From Blautia sp. An249 (GTDB taxonomy: Bacteria > Bacillota > Clostridia > Lachnospirales > Lachnospiraceae): a DNA stretch of 64,000 bases. Positions 9,251 to 16,107 of this stretch are shown piece by piece. The stretch spans positions 1-64,000 of the forward strand of contig NZ_NFJL01000011.1 of the NCBI RefSeq assembly GCF_002159835.1, read 5' to 3'. Position 1 is the stretch's first letter; the number at the start of each line of letters is the position of its first letter. A program made the translations under genes and the position numbers. The notes below the pieces were generated by a model. That model worked only from the letters and a program-made list of their open reading frames with translations. It was not told where the DNA came from and ran no database searches.

Positions 9251-10726
9251 CTATTCTCCCTCCCTGTCCTGTTCATATGGCAGCAGAAAATCTCCTCTGG
9301 CCTTTTCATAAGCCCTGGCTGCCCGCAGCATCTGTTTCTCCTGGAAGCAGTCACCAATAAACTGGATTCCCACCGGAAGCCCTTTCTCATCCAGGCCGCA
9401 GGGAACGCTGATTCCCGGCAGACCGGCCAGATTCACTGCCACTGTATAAATATCTCCCAGATACATCTTCAGCGGGTCTTCCAGGCTGGTTCCAATAGCA
9501 GGCGCGGTGTCCGGAGCTGCGGGAGCCAGAAGTACGTCATACTTCTGAAAGGCTTTCTGAAAGCTCTTTTGTATCATCCCTTTGACCCGCAGCGCCTTCA
9601 GATAATAGGCGTCATAATAGCCGGAGCTTAATACAAAGGAGCCCAGCATAATCCTCCGTTTCACTTCCGCTCCGAATCCCTCGGAACGGGTCTTCTTATA
9701 CATCTCATGCAGTCCCTCATAACCGGAGCTGCGGAATCCGTATTTTACCCCGTCGAACCGCTCCAGATTGGAGCTGGCCTCCGCCGAGGCAATAATATAG
9801 TAAGCCGGTATGGTGTAGTCCACCAGTCCAAGGGAGAAGAACTCTACGATAGCTCCCTGTTCGGTAAGTACCCGGACGGCCTCCATAAATTCACTTTTCA
9901 CTCCCTCGGCAATTCCTTCCATTAAATATTCTTTCGGAATACCTATTTTCATTCCGCAGATTCCTTCCCCATCAAAATCTGCATATGTTTCTTCCTTTCT
10001 CTCCATGGAAGTGGCGTCTTTCTCATCTTTTCCCGCCAGAATCTCAAGTATGGCCGTACAGTCTTCTACATTTTTTCCGATGGGTCCAATCTGATCCAGG
10101 GAAGAACCATAGGCAATGAGTCCATAGCGGGATACGGATCCATATGTGGGTTTCAGCCCGGTAACTCCGCAGTGTCCGCTCGGCTGGCGGATAGAGCCGC
10201 CGGTGTCTGAACCCAGGGCGCACAGAACTTCACCGGAAGCTACTGCCGCGCAGGAACCCCCGGAAGAACCGCCGGGGACATGGTTTTTATTCCATGGATT
10301 ATAGGTAGGGCCAAAGGCGGAAGTCTCTGTTGTGCTTCCCATGGCAAACTCATCCATATTGGTTTTACCAATGGGAATCATCCCCGCCTCTTCCAGCCTC
10401 CTGACGGCCTCGGCAGTATAAGTGGGTACAAAATTCTCCAGCATTCTGGAGGCACAGGTAGCGGGCACTCCTTTGATACAGATGTTGTCTTTAACGGCAA
10501 TGGGCACTCCTGCCAGGGGTCCCTGGAAACGCCCCTCTTTTTGTCCTTCCTCTACTTTTCTGGCCTGTGCATAGGCATACTTTTCCATTACATGCAAAAA
10601 CGCATGGCAGGATTTTTCCTTTTTTTCAATCTGTTCCAGGGTGTATTTCACAGCTTCCCTGGCTGATATTTCTCTGTTTTTGATTTTCTTTCCCAATTCT
10701 AATGCGGTAAGTTCTCTAAAGTCCAT
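9251..10726 (-). CDS. gatA: Asp/Glu-tRNA amidotransferase subunit A
   Basis: GatA is the glutaminase subunit of GatCAB, an amidase-signature enzyme that releases ammonia from glutamine. The catalytic Ser-cisSer-Lys triad is visible as Lys79 (AVKDN), Ser154 (PGGSSGGS) and Ser178 (DTGGSIRQPSG). I set the start at 10726, which gives 491 residues, because ATAGGAGG lies immediately upstream. Upstream in-frame codons run back into gatC and would add 40 residues unlike the family. It starts 10 bases after the gatC stop. Confidence 0.97.
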   Translation of the reverse strand: MDFRELTALELGKKIKNREISAREAVKYTLEQIEKKEKSCHAFLHVMEKYAYAQARKVEEGQKEGRFQGPLAGVPIAVKDNICIKGVPATCASRMLENFVPTYTAEAVRRLEEAGMIPIGKTNMDEFAMGSTTETSAFGPTYNPWNKNHVPGGSSGGSCAAVASGEVLCALGSDTGGSIRQPSGHCGVTGLKPTYGSVSRYGLIAYGSSLDQIGPIGKNVEDCTAILEILAGKDEKDATSMERKEETYADFDGEGICGMKIGIPKEYLMEGIAEGVKSEFMEAVRVLTEQGAIVEFFSLGLVDYTIPAYYIIASAEASSNLERFDGVKYGFRSSGYEGLHEMYKKTRSEGFGAEVKRRIMLGSFVLSSGYYDAYYLKALRVKGMIQKSFQKAFQKYDVLLAPAAPDTAPAIGTSLEDPLKMYLGDIYTVAVNLAGLPGISVPCGLDEKGLPVGIQFIGDCFQEKQMLRAARAYEKARGDFLLPYEQDREGE

Positions 10727-10736
10727 TCGGCGCCTC

Positions 10737-11027
10737 CTATTCCACAATTTTGGGAACCTGATACTGTCCCTCTTTTTGTCCCGGGGCATTGGCAAGCATC
10801 TCGTCCCTCTGATTTTCATTGGTAACCACATCTTCCCGAAATACATTTTCCATGGGGAACAGATGGGTTACAGGCTCTTCCTTTGTGGTATCCAGTTCAT
10901 TTAATTTTTCCACATAATCCAGCATCTTCTGCATATCTTTCTGAGCCTGTTTCTTTTCTTCTTCATTCAGAGACAGTTTTGCCAGTATTCCGATATAATC
11001 CATTGTTTCGTCATCTATTTTTACCAT
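10737..11027 (-). CDS. gatC: Asp/Glu-tRNA amidotransferase subunit C
   Basis: This small subunit (96 residues) wraps around GatA-GatB and stabilises the amidotransferase. The family pattern is clear: 'DYIGILAKLSLNEEEK' at the N-terminus, 'MLDYVEKLNELDT' in the middle, and 'PMENVFREDVV' with the conserved Arg-Glu-Asp. AAAGGAGAG precedes ATG. It starts 13 bases after the AspRS stop, so the tRNA synthetase and the amidotransferase are one transcription unit. Confidence 0.95.
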   Translation of the reverse strand: MVKIDDETMDYIGILAKLSLNEEEKKQAQKDMQKMLDYVEKLNELDTTKEEPVTHLFPMENVFREDVVTNENQRDEMLANAPGQKEGQYQVPKIVE

Positions 11028-11040
11028 ATTTTCTCTCCTT

Positions 11041-12372
11041 TTACGGTTCCAGCCGGTTGATGTCTCTTGGGAAGAGGCAGGCCTCCCGGATGTTTTCTTC
11101 CTGTATCAGCTGCATGGTCAGACGTTCCAGCCCGATCCCAAGGCCGCCGTGAGGCGGCATTCCCCAGCGAAAAGCGTTCAGATAAGTCTCCAGTCCTTCC
11201 TGGGTCATCCCTCTTTTTTCAATTTTATCTGCAAGCATTTGATAGTCATGAATTCTCTGTCCCCCGGTGGTTACCTCCAGTCCGTGAAGCAGCAGATCGA
11301 AGCTCTGGGTAAATCTCGCATCTTCCGGATCGTCCATGGCATAGAACGGTCGCTTTTTCGAGGGATAATGGGTTACAAAGACGAAATCTGCATCATATTT
11401 TTCCTTAAAATATTTTCCGATTAGCTGCTCTTCTTCCGGTTCCAGATCATAGGGGTTTTTCATTTTTCTGTGGTATTCCCGGGCTGCCAGTTCCTTGGCC
11501 TCGTCAAAACGGACACAGGGAATTTCACTGGTCTTGGGAAGAGTGATATTCAGAAGTTTCAGCTCTTTTTGATACTCTTTCTTTAAAAGTTCTTCCATAT
11601 ACTGGAGAAATCCTGTTTCCATTTCCATAATTTCACGGAAATCCCGGATGTATCCCATTTCAAAATCCAGGCTGGTATATTCGTTTAAATGGCGTTTGGT
11701 ATTGTGTTTTTCTGCACGAAAGACCGGGCCTGTCTCAAAGACACGCTCAAAGACGCCCACCATCATCTGTTTGTAAAGCTGGGGACTCTGCTGCAGTACG
11801 GCCGGCTTATGGAAGTATTCCAGCTTAAACAGGTTGGAACCGCCTTCTGCACTTCTGGCCCCTATTTTCGGCGTATGAATCTCTGTAAATCCCTGTTTAT
11901 AGAGAAAGTCCCTAAAAGCTCTTACAATGCCTTCCTGCAGCTTAAAGACAGCCCTCTCCCGTACGTTTCGCAAAGACAGGGGGCGCATGTTCAGCTTGGT
12001 TTCCACAGAAGTATTCAGTTTCCATTTATCAATGGGAAGAGGCAGACTGACGCAGGGAGATGATAACAGACAGACATCTTTCAAAGCGATTTCCACTCCG
12101 TGAGGCGCCCGTTCTTCTTTTTGCAGCTGTCCCTTTGCCAGGACGCAGGCGCCTTCCTTTAACTGTTCATAGGGAAAGGAAACCTTTTGTTTTTCGAATA
12201 CGGTCTGGAGAAGTCCTTCCCGTTTTCTTAAGATCACAAATACTACTTCTCCCATATCCCGGATGCTGTGTATGGTTCCTTCCACCGTTACCTGTTTTTG
12301 GCTGCCTTTCTCTTCTGTCAGTTCCTGTATGGTATAAATTTCTTTTTCTCTGATTCCTGTCAGCATTTCCAT
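11041..12372 (-). CDS. aspS: archaeal-type aspartyl-tRNA synthetase, probably non-discriminating
   Basis: This class II synthetase has 443 residues, the length of archaeal-type AspRS. Bacterial AspRS is near 590 because of its inserted GAD domain, which is absent here. An OB-fold anticodon domain (about 1-110) is followed by the catalytic core, with motif 2 as FRAEKHNTKRHLNEY and motif 3 near the C-terminus (GLGIGLERLTM). At positions that separate discriminating (Trp, Lys) from non-discriminating (His, Pro) archaeal enzymes it has His35 (GTIHSI) and Pro90 (APHGVEI). With gatCAB directly downstream, it probably charges both tRNA-Asp and tRNA-Asn with Asp. The start at 12372 follows AAGGAGG. 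Confidence 0.92.
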   Translation of the reverse strand: MEMLTGIREKEIYTIQELTEEKGSQKQVTVEGTIHSIRDMGEVVFVILRKREGLLQTVFEKQKVSFPYEQLKEGACVLAKGQLQKEERAPHGVEIALKDVCLLSSPCVSLPLPIDKWKLNTSVETKLNMRPLSLRNVRERAVFKLQEGIVRAFRDFLYKQGFTEIHTPKIGARSAEGGSNLFKLEYFHKPAVLQQSPQLYKQMMVGVFERVFETGPVFRAEKHNTKRHLNEYTSLDFEMGYIRDFREIMEMETGFLQYMEELLKKEYQKELKLLNITLPKTSEIPCVRFDEAKELAAREYHRKMKNPYDLEPEEEQLIGKYFKEKYDADFVFVTHYPSKKRPFYAMDDPEDARFTQSFDLLLHGLEVTTGGQRIHDYQMLADKIEKRGMTQEGLETYLNAFRWGMPPHGGLGIGLERLTMQLIQEENIREACLFPRDINRLEP

Positions 12373-12394
12373 TGGGAATCCTCCTTCCTCGAAA

Positions 12395-12432
12395 TAAAAA
12401 ACCTGGGGCTGCTCTCTGGCCGCAGACCCCAA
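12395..12432 (-). terminator. terminator between the ANTAR gene and aspS
   Basis: On the minus strand the stem CTTGGGG(T)CTGC / GCAGCCCCAGG is followed by TTTTTTATTT. It ends 15 bases after the ANTAR stop codon and lies only about 20 bases upstream of the aspS start, directly before its ribosome-binding site. Confidence 0.8.
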
Positions 12433-12446
12433 GAAGTCTATGTTTT

Positions 12447-13001
12447 CTAATCTTCAAAATTAAGTAAAAGTACCATCTGCGCCGTTTCCACCAGATTCGT
12501 TCCGCTGTCCATGCTGCATTTCTGCAGATAGCGGTAGGCTTCTTCCTCGGTCAGATGGTTTCTCTCCATGAGAAGATGTTTTGCACGATTTATATAGTTC
12601 TGTTCTTTTTCCGAACGCTGTTTCTTTTTTGTCTTTTTTTTCTGCAGTCTCCGGTATAACTGAGCCTGCATCATCTCCAGGGTATTTACCAGATCGCTTA
12701 CATGGATCGGTGTGGTAATCGCTGCAATTCCAGCTCCGCATTCCGCCACTACTCTCGGAGAACCAACCAGGACCATTTCCACCATAGACGGAAGATAGTC
12801 TGCCAACTGGGTGTAATACATATCCTTCAGCCGGTAACCGCTGATTACAATTCCAGCCGGAATCTGGCTCAGCTCTGAAAGTACTCTTGCCCCGGAACTG
12901 CACACGGCGTCCACCTGAAATCCTCGTCGCACCAGAATATCACGGATTTTTTTTCCATCTTCTATTTTGGGCAGCACAATTATCACACTGATCATTTTCA
13001 T
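12447..13001 (-). CDS. ANTAR-domain RNA-binding antiterminator
   Basis: This response-regulator-like protein of 184 residues has an N-terminal receiver fold (about 1-110). A Lys-rich coiled segment (about 115-140, KKKTKKKQRSEKEQ) follows. The C-terminal ANTAR domain (about 140-182) has the typical 'INRAKHLLMERNHLTEEEAYRYLQ' pattern, quoted here only in part. ANTAR proteins bind hexaloop RNA hairpins and block terminators. The receiver appears degenerate: where the phospho-acceptor Asp is expected the sequence is VISGYRL, and the acidic pair near strand 1 is missing. It follows glnA closely and is probably its operon partner. A second in-frame ATG six bases downstream is an equally good start. 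Confidence 0.9.
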   Translation of the reverse strand: MKMISVIIVLPKIEDGKKIRDILVRRGFQVDAVCSSGARVLSELSQIPAGIVISGYRLKDMYYTQLADYLPSMVEMVLVGSPRVVAECGAGIAAITTPIHVSDLVNTLEMMQAQLYRRLQKKKTKKKQRSEKEQNYINRAKHLLMERNHLTEEEAYRYLQKCSMDSGTNLVETAQMVLLLNFED

Positions 13002-13022
13002 TCCTGCTTTCCAAGCTCTTTC

Positions 13023-14330
13023 TTATATCCGATGGAGATATTCGCGAAGTTCCCAGTCTGATACCTGTGTCATATAGGATCTCCATTCTTTCCACTTCAC
13101 TTCCTGGTATCTTTTCACAAAAGTTTCTCCCAGTGTTTTTCTTATTAAAGTATCCTGTTCAAATTCCAGCAGGGCTTCTTTCAGATTATCCGGAAGCCGT
13201 TCTGCCTTTTTATAATCTTCCCGGGTCTCTGCCTTTTGAGGCGCCGCCCATTCCTTCTGGATTCCTTCCAGACCTGCGGCTATACATACTGCCAGAACCA
13301 GGTAAGGATTGGAAGCGCCGTCCGGAACCCGAAGTTCAATTCGTTTTTCTGCTCCTTCCTGAATGGGAATGGTAATCAGAGAGCTTCTTCCATCTTCCGA
13401 CCAGACCAGACGTGTGGGTGCATCATTCCCCGGAACCAGACGCTTATAGGAATTTACCAGAGGATTCGTAACCGCCATCATTCCCTTCGTGTGTTTTAAA
13501 AGACCCGCAATAAAGGAATAGGCCTCTTTACTGAGTCCTGCTTCATCGCTCTCATCTGCAAACAGATTCTTTCCGTCCCTAAAGACTGAAAAACTTACAT
13601 GCATAGCCGAACCCACACTGTCTGTTTTCGGTTTCGGCATAAACGTGGCATGAAGCCCGTGACGTTTCGCTATACTCCGCACCGTGGTTTTAAAGGTCAT
13701 CAGCCGATCCGCAGTCTCCAGCGCTTTGGCATATCTGAAGTCAATTTCATGCTGACCGCCGGCCAGCTCATGATGAGAGGATTCAATTTCAAATCCCATC
13801 TCCTCCAGAGTCAGTATCATATCTCTTCTGGCATTCTCTCCCAGATCCAGAGGGCTTAAATCCATGTATCCGGCCTGCTCATGGGTGACTGTGGTAGGAG
13901 CGCCGTCTTCATCTGTGTGAAATAAAAAAAACTCACATTCCGGATCTGCATAAAAGGTATAGCCCATATCCTCCGCCTTTTTTAATACCTGTTTCAGAAT
14001 ATATCTGGGACTCTCCTCAAAGGGTCTTTTATCCGGATAGGTGATGTCGCATAAGAATCTGGCAACCTTGCCCTGCTGGGGTCTCCAGGGAAGAATCGCA
14101 AACGTATCCAGATCCGGTATCAGGTACATATCTCTTTCCCGAAATCCCCGATCTCCGGTAACTGCAGATACATCAATCGTGCATTTTCCGTCCAGGGCTT
14201 CCTCTAACTGTCCGGAGGTAATGGCAATATTTTTTAAGGTGCCGAACATATCGGTAAACTGAAGACGAATAAATTCCACCTCTTCTTCCTCCACCAACTC
14301 CATAATCTTTTCTCTGGTATAATTCCCCAT
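13023..14330 (-). CDS. glnA: glutamine synthetase type I
   Basis: This enzyme makes glutamine from glutamate, ammonium and ATP. At 435 residues it is a short GSI-alpha type, without the adenylylation-loop insertion of enteric GSI. Seen motifs are the N-terminal beta-grasp 'FIRLQFTDMFGTLKNIAI', the metal and active-site segment 'FYADPECEFFLF', 'GGQHEIDFRYA', and 'NSYKRLVPGNDAPT' with substrate-binding residues. The start at 14330 has AAAGGAGA upstream. Longer upstream reading runs into leader RNA structure. Its leader carries an ANTAR-type attenuator and a second terminator, and the ANTAR gene follows. Confidence 0.96.
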   Translation of the reverse strand: MGNYTREKIMELVEEEEVEFIRLQFTDMFGTLKNIAITSGQLEEALDGKCTIDVSAVTGDRGFRERDMYLIPDLDTFAILPWRPQQGKVARFLCDITYPDKRPFEESPRYILKQVLKKAEDMGYTFYADPECEFFLFHTDEDGAPTTVTHEQAGYMDLSPLDLGENARRDMILTLEEMGFEIESSHHELAGGQHEIDFRYAKALETADRLMTFKTTVRSIAKRHGLHATFMPKPKTDSVGSAMHVSFSVFRDGKNLFADESDEAGLSKEAYSFIAGLLKHTKGMMAVTNPLVNSYKRLVPGNDAPTRLVWSEDGRSSLITIPIQEGAEKRIELRVPDGASNPYLVLAVCIAAGLEGIQKEWAAPQKAETREDYKKAERLPDNLKEALLEFEQDTLIRKTLGETFVKRYQEVKWKEWRSYMTQVSDWELREYLHRI

Positions 14331-14383
14331 AAGACAATCTCCTTTATATTTTAAATTTTGTAATCTTTGGAATTTCCTATTAT

Positions 14384-14410
14384 AAAAAAGAATCCTGCTC
14401 GCAGGATTCT
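14384..14410 (-). terminator. second terminator-like hairpin in the glnA leader
   Basis: On the minus strand, AGAATCCTGC and its perfect complement, with GA between the arms, are followed by TTTTTTAT. It lies about 55 bases upstream of the glnA start codon, inside the transcript from the mapped promoter. glnA expression must therefore read through it, or it must be prevented from folding. Confidence 0.75.
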
Positions 14411-14441
14411 CCGCCTGCGGCGGGGGGCGCAAAGCGCCTTC

Positions 14442-14512
14442 TTCCACTCCGACGCAGTGCGATCCAAGCGGAGCGTTTTGTTTAATAGGGAACGCAGTTT
14501 CCTATTAAACAA
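14442..14512. repeat. dispersed structured repeat, copy 1
   Basis: The segment beginning TTCCAC and continuing through GCGATCCAAGCGG to the palindrome TTTAATAGG..CCTATTAAA resembles the segment at 33795-33887 in order and sequence (TTCCAC, TCGCATCCACAGCGG, TAATAGGAAAT palindrome). GC-rich hairpins (GGCGC / GCGCC, CCGCCTGCGGCGG) flank it on the glnA side. It sits inside the glnA leader. Confidence 0.55.
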
Positions 14513-14566
14513 GAAAAAGAGCGCACTTATCACGGAACCTGTCTCCGGATAAGAACGCCCTTGTTC
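14513..14566 (-). promoter_or_regulatory. ANTAR-type attenuator in the glnA leader
   Basis: On the minus strand, GAAC-AAGGGC-GTTC forms a four-bp hairpin with a hexaloop carrying A1 and G4 (14553-14566). The loop's GGGC and the 3' arm are also the start of a terminator: GGGCGTTCTTATC pairs with GATAAGTGCGCTC (one mismatch), followed by TTTTTCTT. The two folds exclude each other. The hairpin begins within a few bases of the predicted transcription start. Confidence 0.75.
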
Positions 14567-14574
14567 ATGGTGGT

Positions 14575-14604
14575 ATTATATCAATCGTCTTCTTCGTTTG
14601 TCAA
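14575..14604 (-). promoter_or_regulatory. promoter of glnA
   Basis: Perfect TTGACA and TATAAT boxes on the minus strand with an 18-base spacer. The -35 box abuts the gltD stop codon, so glnA has its own promoter behind the gltBD operon. The predicted start is near 14568. Confidence 0.85.
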
Positions 14605-16086
14605 CTATAAATTGGTATATCCCATCAAAGACTGATCCACTGCTTTTGCAGCTTCTCTTCCTTCGTGAATGGCCCACACGACCAGAGACTGTCCCCGGTG
14701 CATATCACCGGCAGTAAATACCCGTTCTTTAGAGGTCTGATACCCTTCCCCGGTTTTTACATTGGTTCGCTGATCTACTTCCACCTGGAACGCGTCGGTT
14801 ACGTATTTCTGGCTGCCCAGAAATCCCGCTGCAATCAGCACCACCTCTGCCGGAATCACCTCTTCAGAACCGGCTACCGGAACCATTCTCATGCGTCCTG
14901 TTTTTTCATCTTTTTCGCCTTTTAGCTTTACCAGCTTAAGCTGGCAGAGATTGCCGTTTTTATCCGGAATAAATTCTGATACGGTTGTCTGATAAATTCT
15001 CGGATCCTTTCCGAATACTGCAATTGCCTCTTCCTGGCCGTAATCCGTCTTGCAGACTCTGGGCCACTGTGGCCAGGGGTTATTTGCTGCTCTCCCATCG
15101 GGAGCTTTCGGCATCATCTCCAATTGGGTGACGGATTTGGCTCCCAGACGGATGGCTGTGCCTACACAGTCATTTCCCGTATCTCCTCCGCCGATAACAA
15201 CCACATGTTTTCCTTTGCAGGAAACATAGGCCTGATCTTTAAACTCAGAATCCAGAAGGCTTTTGGTCACTCCTTTCAGAAAATCCACAGCGAAATAAAT
15301 GCCTTTGCTTTCCCGTCCCTTTGCCTGAATATCTCTGGGATTGGAAGCTCCGCAGGCCAGAATCACCCGGTCATAGTCTTTTAACAGTTCCTTTGCCTGA
15401 ATATCCTTTCCCACGTCTGTATTGGTCACAAAGCGGACGCCTTCCTCTTCCATAAGCTGAATCCTCCGGTCGATTACCTTTTTGTCCAGCTTCATATTGG
15501 GAATTCCATAGCGCAGAAGTCCGCCGATCCGGTCGTTTCTCTCAAATACGGTGACCAGATGGCCTCTGCGGTTTAACTGCATGGCGGCTGCAAGCCCGGA
15601 AGGACCGCTTCCTACCACGGCCACTTTCTTTCCTGTGCGGATTTTGGGCGGTTCTGCTTTCACCCAGCCATTTTCAAAAGCCGTTTCAATAATGGATCTT
15701 TCATTCTCCTTTGTAGACACCGGTTCTCCGTTCAGACCGCAGGTACAGGCCGCCTCACACAAGGCGGGACATACCCTTCCGGTAAATTCCGGAAAACAGT
15801 GGGTTTTCTTCAGTCTCCGGTAAGCCTGTTCCCAGTTTCCCGTATAGACTAAATCGTTGGTTTCCGGCACCAGATTATTCAATGGACAGCCGGAGACCAT
15901 TCCCCCCAGCATCACGCCTGACTGACAGAAGGGAACGCCGCATGCCATGCAGCGCGCCCCCTGCAGAGACTGTTTCTTTTCAGAAAGGGGAACTCTGAAT
16001 TCTGAAAAGTTCTGGATTCGCTCTTTGGGCTCCAAAACCTGTGCGGTTTCTCTCTCATATTCTAAAAATCCTGTTGGTTTTCCCAT
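14605..16086 (-). CDS. gltD: glutamate synthase (NADPH) small subunit
   Basis: This flavoprotein subunit passes electrons from NADPH through FAD and Fe-S clusters to GltB for glutamate formation. It is 493 residues, full length. The N-terminal Fe-S ligands appear as CMACGVPFCQ and CPLNNLVPETND, with CPALCEAACTCG following. An FAD-binding GSGPSGLAAA is near residue 160, and an NADPH-binding GGGDTGND is in the second half. AGGAGGG lies upstream of ATG. It follows gltB by 21 bases. Confidence 0.97.
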   Translation of the reverse strand: MGKPTGFLEYERETAQVLEPKERIQNFSEFRVPLSEKKQSLQGARCMACGVPFCQSGVMLGGMVSGCPLNNLVPETNDLVYTGNWEQAYRRLKKTHCFPEFTGRVCPALCEAACTCGLNGEPVSTKENERSIIETAFENGWVKAEPPKIRTGKKVAVVGSGPSGLAAAMQLNRRGHLVTVFERNDRIGGLLRYGIPNMKLDKKVIDRRIQLMEEEGVRFVTNTDVGKDIQAKELLKDYDRVILACGASNPRDIQAKGRESKGIYFAVDFLKGVTKSLLDSEFKDQAYVSCKGKHVVVIGGGDTGNDCVGTAIRLGAKSVTQLEMMPKAPDGRAANNPWPQWPRVCKTDYGQEEAIAVFGKDPRIYQTTVSEFIPDKNGNLCQLKLVKLKGEKDEKTGRMRMVPVAGSEEVIPAEVVLIAAGFLGSQKYVTDAFQVEVDQRTNVKTGEGYQTSKERVFTAGDMHRGQSLVVWAIHEGREAAKAVDQSLMGYTNL

Positions 16087-16107
16087 TCTTATTCCCTCCT
16101 CTGTCCT

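Noticed and set aside
12373-12446. Possible T-box leader before aspS
   Set aside because: The gap is only 74 bases and lacks the TGGNACCGCG T-box sequence; only a simple terminator is present.
14478-14512. Hairpin with hexaloop ACTGCG (A1, G4) in the glnA leader, considered as a second ANTAR site
   Set aside because: It does not overlap a terminator arm and belongs to the dispersed repeat palindrome, whose other copy has a different loop; the A/G match is probably chance, though a role is not excluded.
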